64,000 nucleotides of DNA from Megaustenia siamemsis (GCA_032433765.1 JAVIAB010000092.1:104569779-104633778), one strand, 5' to 3'; positions 10,399 through 20,888 are shown, numbered from the stretch's first letter. Notes: generated from the letters alone by a model not told the origin. A program made the numbers and translations.

Positions 10399-11799
10399 TG
10401 TAAATATATGTGCACGTACATTACTATGGAATATAGTGTGTTCTATTCAACTACGTTAAAAACCATTTTCAATAAACAAATAAGCAACTAAACTTTTATT
10501 GCCATTTTCTACTTTCTCATTTCCAGCTCGGTGAGAGAAAATTGATAAATAGGATTAATTCTCTTTCTCTATAATGGCTACACACAATTGAAGTGGAATA
10601 ACTTGTAGGATTATGGATAAACCCAAGTTATATGAATGAAAATAGCGTTTCAGAATCGATATTTTGTAAAAGCAATGCAAACACATATTGACCTTAAGGG
10701 AAAAAAAATACAACCAGCAGCCAAAGCGATGGATTTAATTCCAGTCAGTTTGTTCTATAAATTTTCAATTAAAAATTGGGATTGATGTAGTGATGCATGG
10801 TTATACAGACGTTATGACAAGAAAATACAAATTAATTCTGAAGGGATCGACGGATAGAGCCTCAGTTGAGAGTAGATGATTTTTCCCTGAAACAGGTGTT
10901 CAATGTTGATATGAAGAAGCTCTCTTACGTTTCCTTTGTGAACCTGTCACTCAATATGGGGCAGTATATTTGCAACCTTAAACAGATGAATTCATATCAA
11001 TAAGATAGCGCAAAAATGTTTTAATAAATAATGTTTAGGGTAAATTTTAAACGTAACATGTGAATGGTTAACAAATCAGGCTCTGTTGACCAAGCAATTG
11101 TGAAAAGTGAAGCTCATTTTATAGTATGAAATGATGATTTGAGATGAACAGTCCAACCTTGAAGAAATTTTAATTACTGGAGAAACGTTCTACTGATCTA
11201 GAAACATTGGGAGATGAATTGATTTTGCTTGTATCCAAACCATAGACCAACAAATAGTTTTCGATTAATTAAAAACTGCTAACAAGATGTATGTTAAATG
11301 TGTTGGAAATAATCAATAACACTGAATTTATCCTCAAATACTTTTGGAAAGATTAATTCAGCGTGCTGTATGTTCAGGGATACAGGGCCTGGAAGAGTTT
11401 TCACTGAGGGCAATACATTCTTTATAGAGAAATATTTGTAGTGAGTCCAGGCCTGTGGTGATTCAACCTGTCCCTGGGGAGGTCTATGGAATTGTAGACG
11501 AACAATGAGAAAAAGTTAGTTAAGGTTCACAGACAGGAACTCACCACAGTAGAAATTCGGACGATCATAAAGCAAAGGAAACTAATTCATGAACTTTCTT
11601 CTCAGAGGGAAGAAATGGTGGATACTAACCGACGTTGTCAAATAGCCGCCCATCGTTGAACCTATACACACGCGCTTTCAAGATTTTCTACGACACAGAA
11701 CTCATTGCATTATCATTCTCAAGAATGAGAAAATACAACCCATGAAGATGAAATGTTGTTGTAAGGTTTTGAGCGTCTTTTGTTTAAATCATGTCATAA
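10399..11799. other. Unassigned stretch
   Basis: About 1.4 kb with no long open frame, no tRNA-like box and no match elsewhere in the window that I could see. Confidence 0.5.
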
Positions 11800-12090
11800 A
11801 TGAAAACGCTCGTAGAGGAATACAACAAGCAGTGAGAGTACATCATGATCTTTTGGCTATTTTGAAGAAATGCCAAAAGAAATAGTTTGGCCGCGTATTT
11901 CGATCATATAGCATCAAGCCTGGCAAAACCAGAGAACTGTAAAAGGAGGGAGAAGGAGTTATATAGAGAGATGATATTGGAAGAAAACAATAATGAATGG
12001 TCAGATCTCAACGTGGCTCAACCCTAATGGATAATTGAGTCAGAGATACTTGGAAAAGGTTGACACATTCTATTAGTAGAGCCTTAACGA
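11800..12090 (+). pseudogene. LINE C-terminal remnant, clade unclear
   Basis: The plus strand reads RGIQQAVRVHHDLLAILKK, then FGRVFRSYSIK, then further frame-broken basic segments. The order DLLxxxKKRKxxWFGHVxR is characteristic of LINE reverse transcriptase C-termini. Frame breaks are present. It ends just before a compound (CA)n(GA)n array. No second copy was found here. Confidence 0.45.
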
Positions 12091-12108
12091 CTTACAGGGT
12101 TATGGGAT

Positions 12109-12110
12109 GA

Positions 12111-12171
<61 letters not shown>
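12109..12171. repeat. Compound (CA)n(GA)n microsatellite
   Basis: About six CA units followed by about 25 GA units. The minus-strand open frame across it (Leu/Ser repeats) is an artefact of the array. Confidence 0.95.
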
Positions 12172-12174
<3 letters not shown>

Positions 12175-13067
12175 GTATTTGTAAATAACATAATTCATTA
12201 TGGAAATACATATTTGCAAACAACATATTTTCAGCAACTCATAGTTAACTACTGATAAGTTAAGTACGTGTACAGTTACCACACACAGTTTAGGTATGTA
12301 CCCTCCAATCGAAGACCGAATAGAACAAAAGAAAACTCTCCAGGTCTAACTATTCTTTCATGGTGTCCTTTCAGTGTCTTCAGACTTTCCACAATATCCG
12401 CAGTGAATCTCGCTACAAGTTTTGTCTTGGACAATACCTTTAATCTCAGCAATAAAGCCGATGCATGTTGGTGCTGCCTTTCGTATCAAAAGTATTTCTA
12501 AGTTATAAGGTTACATGAAGTGGCGACATTTTATTCAGACCAAAAAACCGTGTGGTTCAACTTTCCTCTGAAAATGGATACCGCTTATTTTGTAAAATGT
12601 GAAAGTGATGTTGCCTGGAGCGACTCTGACCACATCACCATCTTGTTCGGTCATGACAAACTTGTTGGCACTAACCATGTGTTCCTTACACATAAAGACT
12701 TGACGTATTCCCATTATATACTTTTAGTTAACGTCTTGCATATACTTGTTGCTTGTGCTGGCAACCCCTGTTATAGGAAAGTTATAGGAGATAACAGCAT
12801 AACAAAGAAAATTCACGCTAACTAAATATGCAGGTTATAAGGGCACATAGTTGAAGCCTTGGTAAAGTAGCAGTTAAAATGTAATAGATAAGCAACAAGT
12901 TCGACCATGATCGTCCTTAAGACTCCAGGGTATGATCATTGTCAAAACCCATGTGGAAGTGAATACGCCTAAAGTCCACTGCGTACTTTGAGCACACAGC
13001 AGTAAAGTAATCTCCATAATCCATTACGCTAATCCCTTCATTTACATATTCTATCGCAAAATCTCTT
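12172..13067. other. Unassigned stretch with two open frames
   Basis: Two plus-strand frames are open (12268-12501, 77 codons; 12520-12825, 101 codons). I recognise no domain, and neither has supporting splice or context evidence. The second begins MATFYSDQKTVWFNFPLK and could be decayed transposon coding. I do not call a gene. Confidence 0.35.
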
Positions 13068-13482
13068 CAAGTTGTGCCATGATTCCTTCAATGAGTACCG
13101 TGAGCACACATCCACTCAATACAACAAACCTCCTCAAGTGGTGCCATGACTCATACACGTAGTACCGTGAGCACATATGCACTCAATACAACAAAACCCC
13201 TTCAAATGGTGCCATGACTCCTTCACGTAGTACCGTGAGCACACATCCTCTCAATACAATAAAACTCCTTCAAGTTGTGCCTTGACTCCTTCACGTAGTT
13301 CCGTGAGCACACATCCTCTCAATACAACAAAACCCCTTCAAATGGTGCCATGACTCCTTCACGTAGTTCCGTGAGCACACATCCTCTCAATACAATAAAA
13401 CTCCTTCAAGTTGTGCCTTGACTCCTTCACGTAGTACCGTGAGCACATATCCACTCAATACAACAAAACTCCTTCAAGTGGT
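13068..13482. repeat. 68-bp tandem array with A-B dimer structure
   Basis: The caag/caaa start recurs at 13068, 13135, 13203, 13271, 13339, 13407 and 13475, giving six units of 67-68 bp. Each contains gtaccgtgagcacacat or a close variant. Units at 13203 and 13339 share caaatggtgccatg, while those at 13271 and 13407 share caagttgtgccttg. The middle four are therefore arranged A-B-A-B with a 136-bp higher-order period. The first two units are more diverged. No coding meaning. Confidence 0.93.
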
Positions 13483-14004
13483 GTCGGTAGCATCTGCTTC
13501 GCACTATGGGGCAGACCCAAAACCCCTTCTATGTAGGGAGGATTCATATATAACTTAGTATACTGCCCTTGTTGTGTAGCTTGCGATGTTGTTATTTTGA
13601 CTTATTTACGGATTTTTAAAGTGTCTATTTATATATCTTTCTGTGTGGTCCATCTGACTTGTAGTCTGATGTTTCTATGGTGTTTAATTATACGGGTTGG
13701 TTTGATTTCATTATGATCATGTCAGGATCGGTAAACCAAACTATCCAGACCTTCCCCATCCTCTTCTCTGCAAAAAGACGGATGTGTTGGAAGGCGTAAA
13801 GGTCACAGTTGACTGCAAACACAACACAAAGTGTATATGACAACTTAACGTTCTTTAGAGGCGAATGACGAAGAGGGATAGCGTAGGTCGGGATCGAACT
13901 ATCCAGGAAAGCAATTATTCCTTGAGTCATCGGGTGAACTCCATTATTATCATATCTCTAAATCATCTATTTGTTTCATATTGATTTAATTATATATATA
14001 AGTT
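13483..14004. other. Unassigned stretch
   Basis: An 80-codon minus-strand frame (13930-13688) has no recognisable motif. Nothing else seen. Confidence 0.4.
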
Positions 14005-14204
14005 TAGCCACGGCTGTCCTGCTGCCTTGCAGGTAAGCGCGAGAGAGTTAAAGGCTAAGGGAGGGTACCCCGAAATAAAACAACCCCACTGCCTTGTGGG
14101 TGATACTTTTTAGTCACGGGTTAGCGGAGCCAACCGTAAACAAACCGACGGAAGGCAACAGAAAACCACCGTCGTAACTTCTTTGTACAATCATGAATCG
14201 CCAC
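14005..14204 (+). mobile_element. Repeat X (putative 5' UTR of the family B LINE)
   Basis: A GC-richer block (gggagggtaccccg, then gcggagccaaccgtaaac, then accgtcgtaacttctttgtac) ends at gtacaatcatgaatc and is joined straight to family B reverse-transcriptase sequence. The same block, also joined to family B, occurs in minus orientation at 38870-38984. Position and composition suggest the 5' UTR of the B LINE, retained after loss of the middle of the element. That identity is an inference. Confidence 0.6.
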
Positions 14205-14674
14205 AATTATAGAAATCACGACGAGTTCTAAATGTTATGTAGAGCCAGTCTTAACACATGGATGTGAATCATGGACAAATAGGACAACATACAAGAAAAT
14301 CACTGGAGTCTGTAGAAATGTGGCTTTACATAAGAATGTTGAGAATAACTTAGACAGCTAAGAAGAGTAATGAAGAGGTTCTGAAAGAGGCCAAAGCAAA
14401 GAGAGAGCTAATTTCCAATATTAGGAAGAAACAATCATCATTTTTGGCCATGTAATGAGAAGAGAACAATTGGAATATATTGTACCAACTGAGAAGATTG
14501 AGGGACGAAAAGACATAGGGAAGCAAAGAGAAAAAAATACCAGACAGCTTAAGAGAATGACTCGGCAGAAGGTCAACATCAGAAATGATAAATAACTGTG
14601 GAGATCGAAAGTTGTAGAGAGACATGATCACCTACCCCAGCAGGCCAGGTACTTGATGATGATGATGATGATGA

Positions 14675-14690
<16 letters not shown>
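14205..14690 (+). mobile_element. Family B mini-LINE (B2)
   Basis: The plus strand encodes KCYVEPVLTHGCESWT, then (frame-broken) the FGHVMRREQLEYIV block, then a GKIEGRRDRG-like segment and a C-terminus ending ITYASRPGT-like. It ends in a clean (TGA)n run at about 14653-14677 followed by (AT)n. The start near ctaaatgttatgtagagcc is shared with B4 and B7. It carries repeat X at its 5' side. Confidence 0.82.

Positions 14691-14710
<20 letters not shown>
14678..14710. repeat. (AT)n after LINE tail
   Basis: Pure AT array directly after the (TGA)n tail of B2. Confidence 0.92.
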
Positions 14711-14717
<7 letters not shown>

Positions 14718-15454
14718 ATTTAAAAGGGAAAACGCTAGCTCGAATGTTTCTCTATTAAAACAACCCTCAGACAAAAATATGTTCGCAAACCAAGGTTCCA
14801 CAATACAAGCAAGTGGGCCTACGATTTATGTTCGTATTGCAAATACGTTCACGTGCAATGAACCCCTTAGTTTTTTTTTTTTTTTTGTGTAGTGACATTC
14901 GTTCGTCCTGGAATTCAGTTCAGCGCAATCTAGCGTCCTGATGCACGCAATCGGTCGGAAAAGGGGAAAAAACGATTCGGAATTTGAGTGAAGTTCAGTC
15001 AGGGAAAATAGACAAACTTGTATGACCGACCTATGCTTGGAATATATGTTGGAATGTATAAGGAATATAGTTGCCAGTCAGTTTTACAGATAATTTAACC
15101 AACAACTTTAATAACTTTAAAGTCATCAACTTAATAATCAATCATTCATTTATCTAAACAAACGTCCAGCCATATAGTTTTAAAGAGTGTAATAATCTTC
15201 ATGGATATGATTCATTTGTCACTTGGCTTTAGTGAATCATTAAACACGAAACAGGTTTTTTTGCGCCTTTTATTTTAAAAGTGACAATCGACACACGGTC
15301 ATGTGGAAGAGAGGTAACTATTATGATAAGGAAAATAATTGTCGATGTATATACAAAACACAAATCAGGCATTGCAAAAATAATAAATGTAAAAAAAAAA
15401 AGCAAATTATACAAATTAGATCAAATAATAAGGTCACAAGCGCTTGTGTTTTTC
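14711..15454. other. Unassigned stretch
   Basis: Only short homopolymers (a T-run near 14870) and short unrecognised frames are present. Confidence 0.45.
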
Positions 15455-15752
15455 TTAACTCTTTCAGTACGGTATATTAATAACAGTTTTGTGGTAGAGG
15501 TTTCAGAGACGACATTTTTCATGTTTTAAATATTAATCTACATGTCTAAATCTAACCCTTAACATAGTAGATATGAATTTTTAGATAATTAAACAAGGAA
15601 TTATATTTCACCAATACCAAGATGATACAAGACTTATAAAGAGCATATTTTGATGACAGTTCACAGTAATAAAATTGAGAGTGACGCACTGTGCGGCTAC
15701 ACGTACGTGACAGAAATCGGCTTTACGCATGGTGCTTCGAAACGTATGGAAC
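15455..15752 (-). mobile_element. piggyBac-like MITE, copy 2
   Basis: It begins ttaactctttcagtacgg and reads as the reverse complement of the copy at 39134-39446. That includes the gatgatacaagac block and the GC-rich gtgacgcactgtgcggctac, gtacgtgacagaaatcggc and gtgcttcgaaacgta segments. The right terminus is decayed after cgaaacgtatggaac, so the second TTAA is not recognisable. It has no coding capacity. Confidence 0.78.
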
Positions 15753-16318
15753 AAAACAATAATAGGACTAGTCTTCGCAGAGAGAGCTTAATTCCCTTAT
15801 TTTCATAAAATAATGTATAGATTTGTGTTTTTAGACTTGCACTTTTTGCCTTCACTAAAATTACTTTGCCCCGTCGACAGAGTTGTTTTATTTTCTTGGT
15901 CATACACTTTAAACTGTAGCTTGTGGGACAGGAGAATAGAGATGGAGATTGATTTAGTCTAGACCTGAGATAAAGACGTCGACCTCTGAACAACAATTCA
16001 AATTTCGCTACAACAGGAGATATGGACAAGTATATATTATATCAAATACTATGCTAGGCAGCGAGTAAAGTTGCAAAGAACATAATAATAAACATAAAAT
16101 AGAAAATTAGTTCTATTAGTTTAGTTGCTCCATACTATTGTATGTTTGTTTTACTCGCTACCATCTCTTTCCATCGCAGTTTATGTTAGGTTTTCACGCA
16201 TAATACTGTCCCAGGAAAAAAAATGTCACGTACAGCTACGACTTCCCCATAAGTTAAAATCTGGTAAACTCTAGTAAACACAAAAGAAAACTTTACATTT
16301 TATGTGCGTGCATTTTAA
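15753..16318. other. Unassigned stretch
   Basis: Nothing recognised in either strand. Confidence 0.45.
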
Positions 16319-16331
16319 ACACTTACTATCA

Positions 16332-16387
<56 letters not shown>

Positions 16388-16400
16388 CGATAGTAAGTGT
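16319..16400. repeat. (AT)n flanked by a perfect 12-bp inverted repeat
   Basis: acacttactatc (16319-16330) and gatagtaagtgt (16389-16400) are exact reverse complements on either side of about 25 AT units. The whole 82 bp can extrude as a long hairpin or cruciform. Confidence 0.9.
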
Positions 16401-16542
16401 GTATCATTTGATACTCACTTATACTATAACATTTAAAATCGCTTCTTTTTTTAACCTCCTTGCGTATTTTTTTAAACCTCTTCAATTGTGCTGTTGTAAA
16501 GAAAATAATAAAATGTAAATTACAGATATGTATATTGTATTT

Positions 16543-16796
16543 GAGCCGCGATAGCTCAGTGGTTAGTGAACTGGACTACAAGGGACAAGAGACCGGGTTC
16601 GATCCCAACCGACGGCTCTCGGGTTCACCCAGCCTTAAATGGGTACCGGATTTTTTCTGGGAAAGTAAAGCGGCACGGGCGTAATACCGACCACATTACC
16701 CCAAAAATCATGTGCTGAAGGTCTGTAAAATGTATGTCACTAACACCATTTTCCCTATACGCCACTTGGCGTGACGGGGCTCTTTACTTTTTACTC
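16543..16796 (+). mobile_element. tRNA-derived SINE (S2)
   Basis: Full-length copy from gagccgcgatagctcagtgg to the ctttacttttt tail, with intact A and B boxes and the cccagccttaaatgggtacc body block. A perfect 11-bp TSD, atattgtattt, lies at 16532-16542 and 16797-16807. Confidence 0.95.
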
Positions 16797-16849
16797 ATAT
16801 TGTATTTATTAATGTAAAAAATTAACATGCATTGTATGTAGCACTAAAT

Positions 16850-17570
16850 TATTAGAGAGACAAGACAAACAACTATGTTTCGGCAAAAGCTTTTTAAAGT
16901 ATAAAACAAAAATACTGAACGTTTAAGACGTTAGCAAATGGTATTCTAACACAAACAAAGAAATATAAAAATACAGAAGCCAGCACTGATCGTGAAAAAT
17001 GACGGAAAGAAACGTTGGCCATGAATAACATAGCTGTTGGTAACTAGGGCAGGTAGGATTTATCTAAACCCAAATGAGCCAAACAGTGAAAAATTTGAAA
17101 GGGGTTTTATGAGAATAGATCAAAGATGTCATATAGGGTACTGTGAAAGAGAGAAAAAAAAAGGAAAGAGGGAGAACCCGGGTTTGGCAAGGGCAAAGAT
17201 GAGCAGGAGAGGTTAGATAGCGCATAGAGGATTGAAAATAGGACACAGGATAAAATGGGAGAGGAGACTAGGGATTAAACGAAAAAGTGAAATGAGTTCA
17301 CACCTCTAAAATGGAGAGTGCCAAAAAGGGCTATGATATCAGTAACTCAGACATCCTCAGAGCCTGGCGATCTGAAATGAGCGGAGACAAGAGTTCCAGA
17401 ATCGCGTTCTATGTTATACAAGTGTTCACGGAACCTACCCCCTTAGCGTCGGCATATCTGGCCTATATATGGCTTTAGACAGCGTTTGTAGATGATGGTG
17501 TATAGAAGGTTACGGGATATACAAGTGAAGACTTCCTGGATACTAAAGGGGCCATTTGGGAACAGGACAT
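16850..17570 (-). mobile_element. Penelope-like element fragment, left arm
   Basis: Minus-strand reading near 17440-17350 gives REHLYNIERDSG, then VSAHFRSPGSEDV, resembling the C-terminal half of the GIY-YIG endonuclease of Penelope-like elements (REHL, then a HFxxPGH-like block). A C/T-rich 3' region follows, then a decayed gccgaaac motif (16877-16884, minus). The whole segment is the reverse-complement counterpart of 17990-19385. Stops disrupt the frame. Penelope-like identity rests on the endonuclease pattern and the hammerhead-like end. Confidence 0.68.
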
Positions 17571-17989
17571 GGTGAGCGTGTGGTACGAAAGGCCACGTAC
17601 TGCATGATCTTTTGCAGCGGGTGGTGCTCCTAAGGTTCTAGTTGGTGTTATGAAGGCAGTTCCTAACCAAAATGTCCCGAAAGTACCAGTTGCGGTCACA
17701 AGCCACCAATACTGAGTCACTTAAATAATAAAAGGCAAATTCGGAGTGGAGAATTGATTTAATGTCGTTTCAGGATCCGGAGAGCAGTCAAATTGTGAGT
17801 GTGGTGAGTAAGAGAGAACAGTTCTGTTCGAAGGAGTGCTGTTGGTGAGAGTAAGAGCCAGAGTGCGGTTAATAGGGAAAACTTTTTGGAGAGCAGATTG
17901 CAGTACTGAATCCATGTACTGACGGCTATGAAAGAATTCCAACAGTAAAACTTGTAGCGGGCAGTGCCCCGCGGATTCTTGCCTGGGTT
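17571..17989. other. Centre of the inverted Penelope-like pair
   Basis: A spacer between the two arms. A block at 17600-17660 (gcagcgggtggtgctcc, then gttatgaaggcag) recurs in the same direction at about 17955-18000 (gtagcgggcagtgcccc, then gttatgaaggtgg). The centre is therefore a partial direct repeat and not a simple palindrome axis. Short minus-strand frames here have no recognised domain. Confidence 0.5.
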
Positions 17990-18397
17990 ATGAAGGTGGC
18001 AACTACTACAGACGCACCACGTTCTATTCCCAAATAGCCCCTTTGATATCTTGAAGGCTTCACTTATATATCCCGTAACCTTATATACAATACCATCTGC
18101 CACCGCTGTTTAAAGACGCATATTGGATGAAAAGGCCGACGCTAAAGTGAGAGGGTTCGTGAAAACTTGTATAACGCAAGTCTGGTACATCCTGCCTCTC
18201 CCCTTTCAGAACAACAGGCTCCGAGGACTTCCGGCTTACTGGTATTGTCTCTTTTTGCTCTGATACCTACTGTTGGTTTGCTTTGGAGAACCGACTCGTA
18301 GCCAATTATGACAATATCCGTCCTAGAGGTGTAAACTCCTTTCACTCTTTCATTTAATCGCTGGTCCCCTCCCCAATTCTTTCATGTGTTCTATTTT
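17990..18397 (+). mobile_element. Penelope-like element fragment, right arm (part 1, GIY-YIG remnant)
   Basis: One plus-strand frame from about 18062 reads RNLIYNTICHRCLKTHIG, stop, KGRR, stop, SERVRENLYNASLVHP, then SPLSEQQ. Known Penelope-like GIY-YIG domains follow the pattern NLIYxIxCxxCxKxYIGETxRxLxxRxxEHL, so the catalytic-type Arg and the Glu are still visible despite two stops. It continues into a C/T-rich 3' region, interrupted at 18409 by a family A LINE, and resumes at 18986. Confidence 0.7.
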
Positions 18398-18408
18398 TAT
18401 TCCTGCAT

Positions 18409-18974
18409 CATCATCATCATCATCATTGAGTTCCTTCTCCGCAACGAAGGTTGGCTACCATGGATCGCCATTCTACTCTGTTTCTTGTTTTGATGGTGCA
18501 GGCTGTCATAGATTAACTTGTCTAACTTTTGATGTTACTCGTCCATTTTAGTCTTGGTCTGCCTCTGCCTCTTTTACCTTGTATTGTCCCTTCCAATATT
18601 ACTTTTAGTAGGCTGTTGTGTCTTTTAACATGCCCCAAAAATTTATTTTGTCTTAATTGTATTTAGTAGTTCTCTTTTTATTTTCAGTTGTTTTAAAACT
18701 TCATCGTTTGTTATCTTTTGTTTCCATCCAATTCTACCTATTCTTCTATAAATCCACATTTCAAAGGCTTCAATTTTCTGTTCTGTTTTCTTGTCTAATG
18801 TCCATGTTTCTGAACCGTACAGGAATATTGAGAAGATGTAACATTTTGCCATTCTTAGCTTCAGCCCTGTTGATATTTGTTTTGTTGTTAGTATATTTTC
18901 CATGGCATTAAAATTACTTTTTGCCATACCTATTCTTTTGTTTATTTCAATGTTACATTTTACATCACTGGTTA
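18409..18974 (-). mobile_element. Family A LINE, 5'-truncated (A4)
   Basis: A 566-bp insertion with (CAT)n tail at the left and the reverse-transcriptase C-terminus to the right (minus frame: MAKSNFNAMENILTTKQIST, then FSIFLYGSETWTLDKKTEQK, then FEMWIYRRIGRIGWK). A perfect 11-bp TSD, tattcctgcat, is at 18398-18408 and 18975-18985. The long open minus frame (18927-18643) shows little decay, so this is one of the younger A copies. It splits the right Penelope-like arm. Confidence 0.93.
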
Positions 18975-18985
18975 TATTCCTGCAT

Positions 18986-19385
18986 ACGCTACTTTAATTA
19001 CCTTTTCTACCCTTCTTCGCCCTTGCCACCTCTGGCTTTCCCTCATTCTCTCTTTCACCGTAACCTATAGGATACCTATTTTAATCCAACCTCATCAGAC
19101 CCCCGTCCTAATGTTTCACTGTTTGGCTCCGTTTGATCGAATTAAATCTTACCTGCCCTATTGTTCATTAACCATGTAAGCAACAGCTGCGTAAATTCTG
19201 GCTACCATTTCTTTCTGCCATTTTTCAGATCAGTGTTAGCTTATGTGTTTATATTTCTTTGTCTTTTTTAGTATACTATTTTCCTAATCTGCTGATCTTT
19301 GTGTATTTTTATTTTGTACCTGATAAAGGCGTTTGCCGAAACGTCGCTGTTTGCTCCGTCTCTCTAATAATTAAGCCACTAGATA
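18986..19385 (+). mobile_element. Penelope-like element fragment, right arm (part 2, 3' region)
   Basis: Continuation of the C/T-rich 3' region after LINE A4, matching the left arm in reverse complement. Shared landmarks are ccctcattctctctttcacc, then taggatacc, then gtttcactgtttggctc, then cttacctgccct. It ends with a hammerhead-like core at 19320-19345. Confidence 0.7.
19320..19345 (+). ncRNA. Hammerhead-ribozyme-like core, Penelope-type
   Basis: ctgataa, then the ggc-gttt-gcc hairpin, then gaaacgtc. This has the order of a hammerhead core: CUGANGA, stem II, GAAA, a minimal stem III as ACGU, and the cleavage C. The CUGAUAA box deviates from the usual CUGANGA, and flanking stem I pairs poorly, so activity is doubtful. 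Known Penelope-like elements carry such minimal hammerheads that act as dimers. Confidence 0.45.
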
Positions 19386-19699
19386 CTATTCTTGTTTATT
19401 TTACATGTTCTCTTCTGACCTCACAACCCTGTATAGTATTTGATATTTTATATATTGTTGATATGTGCTTATCAGTATTTATTAATGTGCAGTATGTTAA
19501 CGATATTTTGAATGTATTTGGTGAACCGCTGCAGATTTATCTGATTTGGCTTTCGAAGAGCAAGACATTCGATGTTTGTCTCCAGCACTATTATCTTTTT
19601 AAGCCTTTTACTTTTAGTTTTGCCTTGATACATAATGGATTATTGGGATCAATATGTTGGTATAGTACGTCAAATTGTTCAACCCCTGTGTGATATCAG

Positions 19700-20120
19700 T
19701 GCTAAAATAAAAATGTGAAAGTTGGAAATCCACCCAGACTTTCGATAGACAATTGTATACCGTTAAAAACAAATGTCGACGTAGGATCTCAAACATAAGC
19801 TGGAGAGAATACATTTCAAACGAACTGTAATGAGATGGATTTAAACAAGAATACGTGCCGAACTTTATAAGAAGAAGGCGCTGGAAATACATTGATCATC
19901 TGCTGCGAATGAAAGAAGAAAGACTCTCTCACCATGCAATTATGTGAAAACCATCTGATAAAAGAAAAGCAGGCACACCAAGATAATCGTTATGCATGCA
20001 GAACAATTGCTATTGAAGGTTCAAACATGGACTAAGGATTTAAGCAAGAACTAGCAGAAAAACATCGATCATGGAGAACCATAAACTTCCTCCCTATTTA
20101 TGTCTACCCGAAATAAATGA
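19700..20120 (+). pseudogene. Family F LINE C-terminus and 3' end
   Basis: The plus strand reads FIRRRRWKYIDHLLRMKEER, then LSHHAIM, then a KPSDKRKAGTPR-type basic patch, then the closing DR/W-type tail. The tail is (TGAA)n-like (aaataaatgaatgaatg). RRRRWKYIGHxLRM, a basic patch and a DRxxWR tail are the usual C-terminus of RTE-like invertebrate endonuclease-reverse transcriptases. Stops break it. It resembles R1 (24425-26701) in architecture. Confidence 0.68.
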
Positions 20121-20379
20121 ATGAATGTCAGGTGCTCAATCTCTAGTTTTTATAATCCACAGGCCGCTTAGTCTACCTTTCCTTCTTTTCTCGTATATCC
20201 TCAGTATTAATGTACTCTGGAGGTTATCATGCGTTGTTGAGTTACATATCCAAATCTATTAGTCTGTTGCATGTTCATTCAATACGACACGGATATAACC
20301 ACTGCCTCTTTTATTTATATTACTTTTGTGATTGTCTTATCTTCAAGATAATCTTGATCTTCCAGCATTCTTCGCATTT
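20121..20379. other. Unassigned stretch
   Basis: Nothing recognised. The 16-bp left TSD of SINE S3 follows at 20380-20395. Confidence 0.4.
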
Positions 20380-20395
20380 ATATCCTTTGTTTATA

Positions 20396-20656
20396 AGTAA
20401 AAGTAAAGTACCACGGTCACGCTAAGTGGCGTTTAGTGAATATGGTGTTAGTGACCATAAATTGTACATACCTTCGGCACATGATTTTTGGGGTAATGTG
20501 GTCGGCCTTACGTCCATGCCGCTTTACTTTCCCAGAAAAAAAAAAAATCCGCTACCCATTAAAGGCTGGATGAACCGGAATCCGTCAGTTGGGATCGAAC
20601 CATACCTCTTGTCCTTTGTAGTCCAGTTCACTAGCCACTGAGCTATCGCAGCTCCC
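20396..20656 (-). mobile_element. tRNA-derived SINE (S3)
   Basis: Full-length minus-strand copy: gggagctgcgatagctcagtgg at its 5' end (right) and the ctttacttttact tail at left. A 16-bp TSD, atatcct(t/a)tgtttata, lies at 20380-20395 and 20657-20672 with one mismatch. Confidence 0.93.
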
Positions 20657-20888
20657 ATATCCTATGTTTATAGTGACGTATTCGCTTTTTAGTGTTTATG
20701 TATGGAATTGGTGATAGAGTGCTTTTGGGGGTGGGGGGTGGGGGGTGTGGAGGTGGGAGGGGTGAGAGATAATATGTGTTGTATCTTAGCCAGGTACTAT
20801 TAGCTGGCACTGGTATTTCTTGTAGTTATAATTGTTTAAACTAAATATATATATTTATATTATTTGTGTACGTTTATAGCGGTTGAAA

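Noticed and set aside
12520..12825. 101-codon open frame as a gene
   Set aside because: No recognisable domain, no splice or repeat support; similar lengths occur by chance in 64 kb.
17759..18103. Minus-strand 114-codon frame with CVCSSCHLHNPG as a metal-binding gene
   Set aside because: It is antisense to the right Penelope-like arm and crosses its boundary; the sense strand explains the sequence better.
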